From assembly GCA_036268295.1 (NCBI GenBank), contig DATAUK010000009.1, positions 1-64,000 of the forward strand: a DNA stretch of 64,000 nt. Direction: 5' to 3'. How positions within the stretch are numbered: position 1 is the stretch's first letter; every line of letters begins with the position of its first letter. The notes beneath the pieces were generated by a model. It was given only the letters and a program-made list of their open reading frames with translations, was not told the origin of the DNA and made no database searches. Shown here one piece after another: positions 50,896 to 59,347 of this stretch. The position numbers and the translations under genes are program-made. This stretch comes from DATAUK01 sp036268295 (GTDB taxonomy: Bacteria; Actinomycetota; Actinomycetes; JAFAQI01).

Positions 50896-52100
50896 CGAAC
50901 AACCGCTGCCGCGAGCGCCGGCGCAAGATCGCCGCGGGGCTCGACCACGATGTCGTCGAGGCCGAGCCAATTCGCCATCAGCGCCAGCTCGGCGGCAAGC
51001 TCGGCAGCCGTTTCCGCCGGCGCTTTCGGCTCCGCCCAGGACGACCGCACCCGCAGCACTCGCAGCGCCCGGTCGGCCTTCAGGTCGACCCGCGCGACCA
51101 GCGAGTCGCCGAGCAGGAACGGCAGCACGTAGTAGCCATGAACCCGCTTGGCGGCAGGAACGTAGATCTCGATCCGGTAGCGGAAACCGAACAGCCGCTC
51201 GGTGCGCTCGCGCTCCCAAATCAGCGGATCGAACGGCACCAGCAACGCCCGGCCGGCCATCCGGCGCGGGATGATCACCTCAGGTACGGCGTAGGCCGGC
51301 AGCGCCCATCCGCGTACCTCGACCTGCTCGAGCCGGCCGTCCTCGACCAGCTCGGCGAGCCGCGGCCGGGCCTGCGGGTTCCTCAGCCGGTAGTAGTCGG
51401 CCAGGTCGCCGAGCGTCCCCACGCCATGGCAGCGGGCAGCGATCATCAGCAGCTCGCGCTGCGCCTCGTGCGCGTCAGGGGTCGGCAGCGCGAGGATCCC
51501 CGGCGGCAGCACCCGCTCCGGAACGTCGTAGAGCCGCTCGAAGTTGCGCCTCGTGGCGGTCGTGATGCGCCCGACGTAGAACAGGTATTCCAGCGCTGTC
51601 TTCGCATCCGTCCAGTTCCAGCCCCACTGATCGGTGCCGCGCTTGCGGTCCTCAGCGACTTCACCTGCCGAGACCGGGCCGCGCGCGACGACCTCGTCGT
51701 AAACCCACTCGACGTAGTGCGGCCGCTCCGCGGTGAGCTTGGCCAGCCGGCCCCAGTTGTCCAGCCGATTCTCCCAGTAGCTCATCCGCCAGCGCATCAG
51801 CGGATGCAGCTCGACCGGCAGCAGCGCTGCCTCGTGGCCCCAGTATTCGAACAGCTCGCGGTGGGTGAACGCGGTCCGGTCGACCAGGGTCGCGTCGTAT
51901 GGCCCGAGCCGGGAGTACGCCGGCAGGTAATGGGCCCGCGCCAGCACGTTGACGCTGTCGATCTGCAGCTGTCCGGTGTGTCTCAGCACCCGGCGCAGGT
52001 GGCGGCGATCCGGTGCCACGCTCGGCCTGGTGCCGGTGAGGCCCTGCGCCACGATCGCCAGCCGGCGAGCCTGATCGACCGAGAGCGATCGAGGCGACAT
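50892..52100 (-). CDS. YcaQ-like winged-helix DNA glycosylase family protein
   Basis: The 402-residue protein matches the HTH_42/YcaQ family, whose E. coli member unhooks interstrand DNA crosslinks. The catalytic QxD motif is present as QID at residues 46-48 (GQLQIDSVNVLARAHY). Winged-helix segments (HLRRVLRHTGQL, GTLGDLADYYRL) and a C-terminal beta domain (LLVPFDPLIWERERTERLFG) follow. It probably acts in repair of bulky or crosslinked adducts. It is not part of the strict dut neighbourhood of M. tuberculosis. Confidence 0.9.
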   Translation of the reverse strand: MSPRSLSVDQARRLAIVAQGLTGTRPSVAPDRRHLRRVLRHTGQLQIDSVNVLARAHYLPAYSRLGPYDATLVDRTAFTHRELFEYWGHEAALLPVELHPLMRWRMSYWENRLDNWGRLAKLTAERPHYVEWVYDEVVARGPVSAGEVAEDRKRGTDQWGWNWTDAKTALEYLFYVGRITTATRRNFERLYDVPERVLPPGILALPTPDAHEAQRELLMIAARCHGVGTLGDLADYYRLRNPQARPRLAELVEDGRLEQVEVRGWALPAYAVPEVIIPRRMAGRALLVPFDPLIWERERTERLFGFRYRIEIYVPAAKRVHGYYVLPFLLGDSLVARVDLKADRALRVLRVRSSWAEPKAPAETAAELAAELALMANWLGLDDIVVEPRGDLAPALAAAVVR

Positions 52101-52160
52101 CTGGGCATCCTGTCAGGCGCCGACGACACCGCCGACGCCGTGTCGTGCCACGCTGTGACC

Positions 52161-52502
52161 ATGGCGAAGCGCAGCGAGAAACAGATCGACCCGCCGGATG
52201 AGCCGCCGCCGGACAAAGGCAGCGGCAAGATCGGCTACAAGATTCTCGCGTCGCTGGGCGCGACCGCCGGCACCGCGGTCGCCCGCAAGGCGGTCAAGGC
52301 GACCTGGCGGACCGCGACCGGCAAGCCACCGCCGGAGACGCCTGAGCATCCGGATGTCAGGTGGGGAGAAGCCGCGACCTGGGCAGCGGTGTCCGCGGCC
52401 GCGGTTGCTGTGGCGAAGCTGATGGCTCAGCGCCGGGTCGCCGCGACCTGGCGGCGGGCCTCAGGTGTGTTGCCACCCGGATTGGACGAATCAGCCGACT
52501 GA
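52161..52502 (+). CDS. DUF4235 family membrane protein
   Basis: The 113-residue protein starts at ATG 52161. A charged N-terminus is followed by GYKILASLGATAGTAVARKA and WGEAATWAAVSAAAVAVAKL, the two hydrophobic stretches of DUF4235 (KxxxAxxW pattern repeated). Function unknown. It is divergent from the YcaQ-like gene, with 60 bp between. The next gene follows 19 bp later, so both may be co-transcribed. Confidence 0.85.
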   Translation: MAKRSEKQIDPPDEPPPDKGSGKIGYKILASLGATAGTAVARKAVKATWRTATGKPPPETPEHPDVRWGEAATWAAVSAAAVAVAKLMAQRRVAATWRRASGVLPPGLDESAD

Positions 52503-52521
52503 TTTGGCTACCGTGACGCCC

Positions 52522-53733
52522 ATGGTGGTGCGGGGTGGCGCGGTCCGAACGCTCGCGGCGATCCCCAACCTCGACGCGCTGTTCAGCGCGCATCTGCATC
52601 AGGGCGTGTCGTCGGCGCTCGCCGACGAGCGGGGCTCGGTGGTGTTCGAGGCGCCGCCGGTGGGCTCCTGGACGATCCGCTTCGACCGCGGTCGGGTGCG
52701 GCTGCAGCGAGGCCGCGCAGCGCGGCCGCGATCCCGGATCACTGCTGACCCGGCCACGATGGCCGCCGTCCTCGACGGACGGATCTCCGGCGTCGAGGCC
52801 TACCTCGACCACGGCCTGACGGTCCGTGGCGATCTGGCATTTGCACTGCAGATGGATGGCGCGTTCGACGTCGGCGAACGGCCGACCTCGCACCCGGTCG
52901 TCAAGGCCGCAACGGTGCTCGGCGTCCGCTGCGTCTACCTCGAGGCCGGGCCGCCGGACGCACCGCCGCTGTTGCTGCTCCACGGTCTCGGTGGCACGAA
53001 TGCATCGATGCTGCCGCTGCTGCCCGACCTGGCCCGCGACCACCGGGTGATCGCCCCGGACTTCCCCGGTTTCGGCGCCTCCGGAGCACCGCACTGGCGC
53101 TACCGGGCGAGCAACCTCGCGGCCTGGCTGCGCGCCTTCCAGGAGGCCATCGCCGCCACACCGGCGACGATCATCGGCAACTCGCTCGGCGGCCGGGTCG
53201 CGATCGAGGCCGGTCTCGCCAACCCGGAGCTCGTCGAGCGGCTCATCCTGCTCTGCCCGTCACCGGCGTTCCGCCAGTTCCGCCAGTTCGTGCCGCTGGT
53301 GCGGCTGCTGCCGCCGGATGCCGCGCTCTCGCCGCTGCCGCTGCCACATCGGGCCATCGTGATGGCGATCCGCTCGATCTTCGCCGAGCCCGACCGGCTC
53401 CCGGATGCCTGGTACGACTCCGCGGCTGACGAGCATCTGCGGGTGATGAAGCGCTATGGCCATCGCCGCGCGTTTTATTCGGCGATGCGCGAGATCTACC
53501 TCGAGGCGGCGTACGGCGAGAACGGCTTCTGGGACCGGCTGCCGCATCTCCGCGTGCCGGCGCTGTTCGTGTGGGGTGACCGCGACTGGCTGGTGCCGGC
53601 GTCCTACGGCCGCTACGTCGATCGGGCGGTGCCGCACGCCGAGTCGGTCGTGCTCGCCGACTGCGGGCACGTCCCCCAGTTCGAGCATCCGAACCGGACC
53701 GCCGAGCTGATCCGCGAGTTCCTGAGTCGCTAA
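52522..53733 (+). CDS. SCP2-like domain fused to alpha/beta hydrolase
   Basis: The ATG at 52522 (with TACCGT 7 nt before it, likely leaderless) gives 403 residues. The N-terminal 120 residues resemble an SCP2 sterol-carrier domain (GSWTIRFDRGRVRLQRG, DPATMAAVLDGRISGVEAYL). An alpha/beta hydrolase (about 130-400) follows, with HGLGG at the oxyanion region, nucleophile Ser in IGNSLGG, Asp in WGDRDWLV and His in CGHVPQFE. The fusion suggests a hydrolase that acts on a lipid held by its own carrier domain. The substrate is unknown. No signal peptide is present. Confidence 0.85.
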   Translation: MVVRGGAVRTLAAIPNLDALFSAHLHQGVSSALADERGSVVFEAPPVGSWTIRFDRGRVRLQRGRAARPRSRITADPATMAAVLDGRISGVEAYLDHGLTVRGDLAFALQMDGAFDVGERPTSHPVVKAATVLGVRCVYLEAGPPDAPPLLLLHGLGGTNASMLPLLPDLARDHRVIAPDFPGFGASGAPHWRYRASNLAAWLRAFQEAIAATPATIIGNSLGGRVAIEAGLANPELVERLILLCPSPAFRQFRQFVPLVRLLPPDAALSPLPLPHRAIVMAIRSIFAEPDRLPDAWYDSAADEHLRVMKRYGHRRAFYSAMREIYLEAAYGENGFWDRLPHLRVPALFVWGDRDWLVPASYGRYVDRAVPHAESVVLADCGHVPQFEHPNRTAELIREFLSR

Positions 53734-54497
53734 CGGACCCGGCCGCCAAGGTCCTTGGCGATGGTGGCGCCGAGTTTGCGGGTTTCGCGGGAGTTCAACG
53801 ACGCGCCGGCGACCGCGCCGGCCATGAATGGCAGTACGGTCGCGACGTTCTCGCCGGCCCGGCGCATCACCCGGCGCCGTAGCTCGCGGCGGGCGGTGCC
53901 GCCGACCAGACCGGCCAGCCCGGTGCCGCCGGCCCGGTCGAGGCCTCGCTTTCGGGTCCAGGCACCGAGGTAGGCCGCGGTGCGTACCGCGGGAGTGCCG
54001 ACCACGGCTCGGCCGTAGACCTCGTGGAGCTCCGCAACCAGCTTCAGCTCGATCGTGACCACGGCCAGCGTCTCGGCCGCGACCTGCACCGGTGAGGTCA
54101 GCAGCAGCGGCGGCGCGGTGAACTCCATCGAGGACACCACTCCACCGGCGGCTCCGATTGCCGCGGTGGCCCGCGCCGCCGCCTCGATGAGCACCTTGGC
54201 CAGCGCATCGCCGGTCAGGCCGTCGTGATGGGAACGCAGCGTGGCGAGATCCCGGATCGGGACGTGCGGCGCGAACTCCTCGACGGTGTCGGTCAGCCAG
54301 CGGCCACTGCCGACCGCGGCCGCGCCGGCCTTGCGGGCGCTGCCGGCCAAGGCGACGGTTAGCCGGCCGAGCAGCCCGGCACGAGCGCGACGGTCCAGCG
54401 ATGGATCGTCAATCAATCGGACGACCACGCCGGACACCTCGCGCGCGGCGGTCTGCTCCGAAGCCGGTGACCGCCGCTTGCGGCTCAGGCCGCGCAC
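53730..54497 (-). CDS. Conserved hypothetical protein (glycine/alanine-rich, possibly membrane-associated)
   Basis: The 255-residue protein has Ala/Gly-rich hydrophobic helices (LIEAAARATAAIGAAGGVVS, VATVLPFMAGAVAGASLNSR) and basic loops. The wording recalls EcsC-like proteins, but the match is weak and I give no family name with confidence. It overlaps the 3' end of the DUF4193 gene by 13 bp on the same strand, so it is probably co-expressed with it. Confidence 0.7.
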   Translation of the reverse strand: MRGLSRKRRSPASEQTAAREVSGVVVRLIDDPSLDRRARAGLLGRLTVALAGSARKAGAAAVGSGRWLTDTVEEFAPHVPIRDLATLRSHHDGLTGDALAKVLIEAAARATAAIGAAGGVVSSMEFTAPPLLLTSPVQVAAETLAVVTIELKLVAELHEVYGRAVVGTPAVRTAAYLGAWTRKRGLDRAGGTGLAGLVGGTARRELRRRVMRRAGENVATVLPFMAGAVAGASLNSRETRKLGATIAKDLGGRVR

Positions 54498-54775
54498 TCC
54501 CGGCAGACGCCCTTCTTCTCGTCCGCGAGCTGACTGCGGTGACGCACCAGGAAGCAGCGGGAGCAGGTGAACTCATCCGCCTGCCGGGGCACCACGCGGA
54601 CGGTCAGCTCTTCACCGGACAGGTCAGCGCCCGGGAGCTCCAGCGACTCGGCCAGCTCGGCCTCGTCGACGTCAACCGCGCCGGCTTGGGCGTCACGGCG
54701 AGCCTTGAGCTCCTCGATGCTGTCTTCCGTGGCCTCTTCGTCGGTCGCACGCGGTGTGTCGTAATCGGTTGCCAT
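54485..54775 (-). CDS. DUF4193 family zinc-ribbon-like protein
   Basis: The 96-residue protein has an acidic N-terminal half (DEEATEDSIEELKARRD) and a C-terminal Cys pair motif (FTCSRCFLVRHRSQLA, then GVCRECAA), i.e. two CxxC that probably bind zinc. It matches DUF4193, an essential or highly expressed family in mycobacteria (Rv2699c), with unknown mechanism. The long 190-bp intergenic region upstream probably holds its promoter. Confidence 0.92.
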   Translation of the reverse strand: MATDYDTPRATDEEATEDSIEELKARRDAQAGAVDVDEAELAESLELPGADLSGEELTVRVVPRQADEFTCSRCFLVRHRSQLADEKKGVCRECAA

Positions 54776-54966
54776 CGTGTTTCATACCTGCCTAGTTAGA
54801 AGTCCTTGCGCGAGAACGTAACGTCACAGCGGCTGATTTAATCCCGCCGTTACTGTCGCTTGCCCACCGCGCGGCCGCACGGTACCCGATGTTCGCGCCG
54901 AAATGACGCTCCGCCGGTCATCTGAGCACGGCTGGCTGACAGGATTCGTTCGATTGAGGAGGCCAA

Positions 54967-55485
54967 GTGGTTGTCTATGCGCTCGGTGAGCGGACGCCGT
55001 CGATCGACGCCAGCGCCTACGTCCACCCGGACGCTGTCGTCATCGGATCGGTCAAGATTGGCCCAAATTCATCGGTTTGGCCCGGTGCTGTGCTCCGTGG
55101 TGACTACGGCGAGATCTCGATCGGCGCCCGTACCTCGATCCAGGACGGCACCGTCATCCACGCGACGCAGGAGCTCTGGACCTCGATCGGCGACGACTGT
55201 GTTGTTGGTCACAATGCGCATCTCGAGGGCTGTGTGGTCGAGGACAAGGCGCTGATCGGCTCCGGGTCGGTCGTCCTTCACCGGGCTATCGTCCGGACCG
55301 GCGCGCTGGTCGGCGCCGGTGCCGTTGTGCCGAACGATCTCGAGGTCCCGAGCGCGGCGATGGCCCTCGGCGTGCCGGCCAAGATCAAGCGTGACGCCGT
55401 CCCGTCCGGGGTGATCCAGCTGGCGGTCGACGTCTACGTCGAGAACGCCGCTCGCTACAAGACCGACCTGCGCCGACTCGACTGA
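54967..55485 (+). CDS. Gamma-class carbonic anhydrase-like protein
   Basis: The GTG at 54967 follows a strong AGGAGG. The 172-residue protein is a left-handed beta-helix of hexapeptide repeats (AVVIGSVKIGPNSSVWPGAV). The zinc ligands of gamma-carbonic anhydrases are present as His65 (GTVIHAT), His82 and His85 (GHNAHLEG). It hydrates CO2 if active; many close relatives show little activity and the role may be structural. It forms a trimer in the cytosol. Confidence 0.92.
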   Translation: MVVYALGERTPSIDASAYVHPDAVVIGSVKIGPNSSVWPGAVLRGDYGEISIGARTSIQDGTVIHATQELWTSIGDDCVVGHNAHLEGCVVEDKALIGSGSVVLHRAIVRTGALVGAGAVVPNDLEVPSAAMALGVPAKIKRDAVPSGVIQLAVDVYVENAARYKTDLRRLD

Positions 55486-55504
55486 TCCAGGTGGATCGGG
55501 CCGG

Positions 55505-57040
55505 CTAGGACAACAGCGCCCGCACCGCCTTGCGGTCGGTCTTGAACACGCTGGTGAGCGGGATTGCGGACAGGATGCGCACCTCGCGCGGGTATTTCGC
55601 CTTCGAGATGTGCTCCCGGGCGAACTCCACCAGCTCGGCCGCGGTCACTTCCGAGCCGGGCCGGAGCTGGACGAAGGCGACGACCTCCTCGCCGTACCTC
55701 GGATCCGGCTTGCCGACGACCGCGGCCGCCACCACGTCGGGGTGGGTCAGCATCTCGTCCTCGATGTCGCGGGGATAGACGTTGATCCCGCCCCGGATGA
55801 TCAGGTCCTTGAGCCGATCGACCACGTACAGATAACCGTCGGCGTCGAGCCGTCCGACGTCGCCGGTGTGCAGCCAGCCATCGCGCATCGCGAACGCCGT
55901 CTCCTCGGCGGCATTCCAGTAGCCGGTCATCAGGACGGGGCCACGGACGCAGATCTCGCCGTTCTCACCGAGCGCGGCGTCCCCACCCTCAGCGGTCTCT
56001 AACCGGACCTCGACCCCGGGCACCGGCTTCCCGACGCTGCCGGGCCGCACCGCGCCGAGCGGCGACGTCGCGATCAGCGCGGCCGACTCGGTGCAGCCAT
56101 AGCCCTCGCCGACCTCGACGTCCGGCAGCCGCCGCGCTACCTCATCCCTAGTCTCGTGCAGCAGCGGCGCGGCACCGCAGGCGATCCGCCGCAGCGCCGA
56201 GAGGTCATAGTCCTCGAGCGGCTGCGCGAGCAGCATCTGCAGCATCGACGGGACCACCGCGGCGACCTGGACGTGATGCTCGGAGGCAAGCGCGAGCATC
56301 GCGGCCGGGCCGAACCAGCGCATCAGCACCGCGGTGCCGGGCTCCGGAGCATGCAGGCTCAGCGTCGACACCAGCAGCCCGTAGGCGTGCGAGAGCGGCA
56401 ACGGCAGCAGCGAGGTGTGAAGCGCCGGGTCGTAGCTGACCGAGGTCGCCGCCCAGGCCGCCGCCGACATCGCGTTGTGGCTGAGCATCACGCCCTTCGA
56501 GCGACCGGTGGTGCCGCCGGTGTAGAGCAGTGCCGCCAGCGAGTCAGGGTCGGACGCAACGAGGTCGCTGTCCTGGGCCATCTCGAGCTCGGCGAATGAC
56601 AGCGTCCCGTCCCCGTCGCCGCCGGCGAGGATGACCCCGCGCACGGTGGCGAGGCCGGCCGAAGCGGCCTGCACCTTCGACAGGAACTCCGGGGTGGTGA
56701 CGACGTACGACGCCTCGCTGTCGGCGAGGACATGGCGAAGCTCCTCGTCGCTGAGCAGGAACAGGACCGGCGTAGTGACTGCACCGGCCCGCCAGATCGC
56801 GTTGTAGCTCAACCCGACTTCGGCGCAGTTCGACATGCAGACGACGACCCGCTCGCCGGGCCGCAGCCCCGCCTCGCGTAGGCCTTGCGAGAGCCGCCGG
56901 GTCCGGGTCGCGAGGGTCGCGCTGTCGAACCGCTCGGTCTCGAAGATCAGCGTCGAGGCATCGCCGACTCGTTGCCAGGCGGCCTCGGCCAGCTGCTGGA
57001 GGCTGGCGCCGGTCGGAGCGGTCACGAGGGTCGTTGTCAT
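55505..57040 (-). CDS. AMP-forming acyl-CoA ligase (fatty-acid-CoA ligase family)
   Basis: The ATG at 57038-57040 gives 511 residues. The AMP-binding signature is LLYTGGTTGRSKGVMLSH. Further motifs are GYGCTESAALIA, WLHTGDVGRLDADGYLYVVD (with the adenylate-contacting Asp) and the C-terminal VFKTDRKAVRALL with the catalytic Lys. It should activate a carboxylic acid via an acyl-adenylate to the CoA thioester. The divergent acyl-CoA dehydrogenase pair suggests that its product is oxidised next. The acid (fatty, steroid side chain or aromatic) is not determined by the sequence. Confidence 0.92.
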   Translation of the reverse strand: MTTTLVTAPTGASLQQLAEAAWQRVGDASTLIFETERFDSATLATRTRRLSQGLREAGLRPGERVVVCMSNCAEVGLSYNAIWRAGAVTTPVLFLLSDEELRHVLADSEASYVVTTPEFLSKVQAASAGLATVRGVILAGGDGDGTLSFAELEMAQDSDLVASDPDSLAALLYTGGTTGRSKGVMLSHNAMSAAAWAATSVSYDPALHTSLLPLPLSHAYGLLVSTLSLHAPEPGTAVLMRWFGPAAMLALASEHHVQVAAVVPSMLQMLLAQPLEDYDLSALRRIACGAAPLLHETRDEVARRLPDVEVGEGYGCTESAALIATSPLGAVRPGSVGKPVPGVEVRLETAEGGDAALGENGEICVRGPVLMTGYWNAAEETAFAMRDGWLHTGDVGRLDADGYLYVVDRLKDLIIRGGINVYPRDIEDEMLTHPDVVAAAVVGKPDPRYGEEVVAFVQLRPGSEVTAAELVEFAREHISKAKYPREVRILSAIPLTSVFKTDRKAVRALLS

Positions 57041-57055
57041 GTCGACTACTGTGCA

Positions 57056-57070
57056 CCGAACGAGGTTCGG
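57056..57070. promoter_or_regulatory. Palindromic operator between divergent acyl-CoA genes
   Basis: CCGAAC-GAG-GTTCGG is a perfect 6+3+6 inverted repeat centred between the acyl-CoA ligase start (57040) and the acyl-CoA dehydrogenase start (57101). This is where a TetR-like repressor of catabolic genes would bind. No such regulator gene is adjacent. The size and spacing resemble small TetR/FadR-type sites. Confidence 0.5.
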
Positions 57071-57100
57071 ATACATCAGCGCGGGTCATTAGGAGGCAGC

Positions 57101-58282
57101 GTGGACTTCCGCGACACCCCCGACGAGGCGGCGTTCCGCGCCACGCTGCGCGAATGGCTGCGGGGAGCCCTGCCCGCCGACTGGACCAGCCGGCCGCCCG
57201 TGGTCGGTCGCTGGGACGAGACCCAGAGCCGGCAGTGGAGCCGCGCCCTCTACGACGCCGGGTACGTCGGGCTCACCTGGCCCGAGGAGTACGGCGGCGG
57301 CGGCGCGCCGCACACCCACCAGGGCATCTACCTCGAGGAGGCGGCGCGGATCGGTGCGCCGGATCACATCGGCGGGATCGGGCTCGGCATGGCCGGACCA
57401 ACGATCATCGCCTGGGGTAGCGACGAGCAGAAGAAACGGCACTTGACACCGCTGCTGTCCGGCGAGGAGATCTGGTGCCAGGGCTTCTCCGAGCCGGGCA
57501 GCGGCTCGGATCTCGCCGGCGCCAAGACCCGGGCCGTGCTCGACGGCGACGAGTGGGTCGTCAACGGCCAGAAGGTGTGGTCGAGTTGGGCGCACATCGC
57601 CGACTGGTGCATCCTCGTCGTGCGCACCGACCCCGAGGCCGAGAAGCATCGCGGCCTGTCCTACCTGCTCGTCGACATGCACTCCTCCGGCATCGAGGTC
57701 CGGCCGCTGAAGCAGATCACCGGCGACCCGGAGTTCAACGAGATCTTTTTCACCGACGTACGGGTCGCGCGCACCTCGATGCTCGGCCAGCCCGGTGACG
57801 GCTGGAACGTCGCGATGACCACCCTGCTGCACGAGCGCGGCACGCTGGGCTTCGCGCTGACCGCTCAGCTCGAGCGTTCGGTCAACCGGCTGATCCAGCT
57901 GGCCAAGACACCCGGTCCTGACGGCCGGCTTCCGTCCGACGACCCGGTGGTCCGCGACCAACTTGCTCAGCTCTGGATCGACTTGCAGGCGTTGCGATTC
58001 ACCAACTACCGGTCGCTGACGGCGCTCCAGAAGACCGGCGTGCCGGGCCCGGAAGGCTCGGTCGCCAAGCTGCACTGGAGCGAGTCCAATCAGCGGCTGA
58101 CGTCACTGGCCCAGTCACTGAACGGCCTCGCCGGCCAGCTCGACGGCGACGGCGGCGTGTGGGACGGCTACTGGGCCTACCTGCAGCTGCGCAGCCGCGG
58201 CAACACGATCGAGGCCGGCACTTCAGAGGTGCTCCGCAACATCATCGCCGAGCGCGTCGTCGGCCTTCCCCGTTCGCGATAG
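57101..58282 (+). CDS. Acyl-CoA dehydrogenase, large-subunit-like
   Basis: GTG 57101 follows AGGAGG at 57091. The 393-residue flavoprotein contains GLTWPEEYGGGGAP, WCQGFSEPGSGSDLAGAKTR (FAD contact), VVNGQKVWSSWAHIADWCIL and the C-terminal RSRGNTIEAGTSEVLRNIIA. It is followed 7 bp later by a second, shorter acyl-CoA dehydrogenase. Such pairs form alpha2beta2 enzymes in actinobacterial steroid side-chain and other branched-acyl-CoA catabolism, in which one subunit supplies the base. The substrate is not known. Confidence 0.93.
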   Translation: MDFRDTPDEAAFRATLREWLRGALPADWTSRPPVVGRWDETQSRQWSRALYDAGYVGLTWPEEYGGGGAPHTHQGIYLEEAARIGAPDHIGGIGLGMAGPTIIAWGSDEQKKRHLTPLLSGEEIWCQGFSEPGSGSDLAGAKTRAVLDGDEWVVNGQKVWSSWAHIADWCILVVRTDPEAEKHRGLSYLLVDMHSSGIEVRPLKQITGDPEFNEIFFTDVRVARTSMLGQPGDGWNVAMTTLLHERGTLGFALTAQLERSVNRLIQLAKTPGPDGRLPSDDPVVRDQLAQLWIDLQALRFTNYRSLTALQKTGVPGPEGSVAKLHWSESNQRLTSLAQSLNGLAGQLDGDGGVWDGYWAYLQLRSRGNTIEAGTSEVLRNIIAERVVGLPRSR

Positions 58283-58289
58283 GACCGCA

Positions 58290-59333
58290 ATGGACTTCGC
58301 GTTCTCCGAGGAGCAGGACTTGCTCCGGGCCGCCGCTCGTGACTACCTCGGCGATCGGTTTCCGGCCGAGCGGGTGATCGCGCTTGCCGACTCCGAGCCC
58401 GGCTGGGATCCCGCGACCTGGCGCGAGCTGGCCGACCTCGGCTGGCTCGACGCGGACCTGGGTCTGCTGGAGCACGCTGTCATCGCCGAGGAGACCGGCA
58501 ACGCGCTGCTCCCGGCACCATGGTGGTCAACGCTCGGACTGGCGTGGCCGCTGCTCGACGATCAGTTGCGCGCGGCGGTCGGCACCGGCGAGCGCAGCGT
58601 CACGGTCGCCTGGGCCGAGCCAGGCGGTCCGGTGACGCTTGCCGACGCTGCCACGACCGGCGCCACAACAGCACACGCGAACGGCTCGCTGACCGGCCAC
58701 AAGGTCCTGGTGCCCGACCTGACGTCGGTGACCGACGTGGTGGTCGTCGCAGCCGACGGGTTGTACGCCGTCGACCTCGCGGCCGATCCCAAGGTTGTGG
58801 TCCCGCGTTCGACGATGGATCTCACTCGGCGGCTCGGCGAGCTGCACCTCGACGCCACACCGGCTCGCCGGCTCGATGTCCCGCTCGATGCGCTGGCCAC
58901 GGCCCGTCGCCGGGCGCTGGCACTGCTGGCCTGTGAGTCGGTCGGCATTGCCCAGCGCGCGCTGGACCTGGTCGCGGCCTACACCAGCGAGCGCCAGCAA
59001 TTCGGGCGCGTCATCGGCACCTATCAGGGTGTCTCGCACCGGGTGGCCAACACTTTCGTTGCACTGCAGCTGGCCCGGTCGATGGCCTACTGGGCGGCAT
59101 GGGCGGTCAGTGCCGAGGACCCGGACGCCGACCTCGCGGTCGCCGGTGCCGCGTCGGCAGCCGGCGAAGGCGCGGTGTTTGCCTGCGAGCAGTCGATCCA
59201 GGGACACGGTGGCATCGGCTTCACTTGGGAGCACGTCCTTCATCGCTACTACAAGCGGGCGCAGTGGAACAACGGCTTCGAGGGAACCGGCCGGGCCCAC
59301 CGAGCCGCGATCGCCGACCGGATCCTGGCCTGA
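58290..59333 (+). CDS. Acyl-CoA dehydrogenase, small-subunit-like
   Basis: The 347-residue protein begins MDFAFSEEQDLLRAAARDYL, has a shortened middle domain, and ends with SIQGHGGIGFTWEHVLHRYY, typical of the smaller partner of heteromeric acyl-CoA dehydrogenases (about 340-380 residues). The FAD-contact loops of the middle domain are weakly conserved. Together with the preceding gene it probably makes one enzyme. An AGGACC lies before its ATG. Confidence 0.9.
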   Translation: MDFAFSEEQDLLRAAARDYLGDRFPAERVIALADSEPGWDPATWRELADLGWLDADLGLLEHAVIAEETGNALLPAPWWSTLGLAWPLLDDQLRAAVGTGERSVTVAWAEPGGPVTLADAATTGATTAHANGSLTGHKVLVPDLTSVTDVVVVAADGLYAVDLAADPKVVVPRSTMDLTRRLGELHLDATPARRLDVPLDALATARRRALALLACESVGIAQRALDLVAAYTSERQQFGRVIGTYQGVSHRVANTFVALQLARSMAYWAAWAVSAEDPDADLAVAGAASAAGEGAVFACEQSIQGHGGIGFTWEHVLHRYYKRAQWNNGFEGTGRAHRAAIADRILA

Positions 59334-59347
59334 GCCGAGGCAGGACC

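Noticed and set aside
50079..52160. Long plus-strand frame running into the DUF4235 gene from upstream
   Set aside because: It crosses the dut, DUF3093 and YcaQ-like genes on other frames. Homology starts only at ATG 52161.
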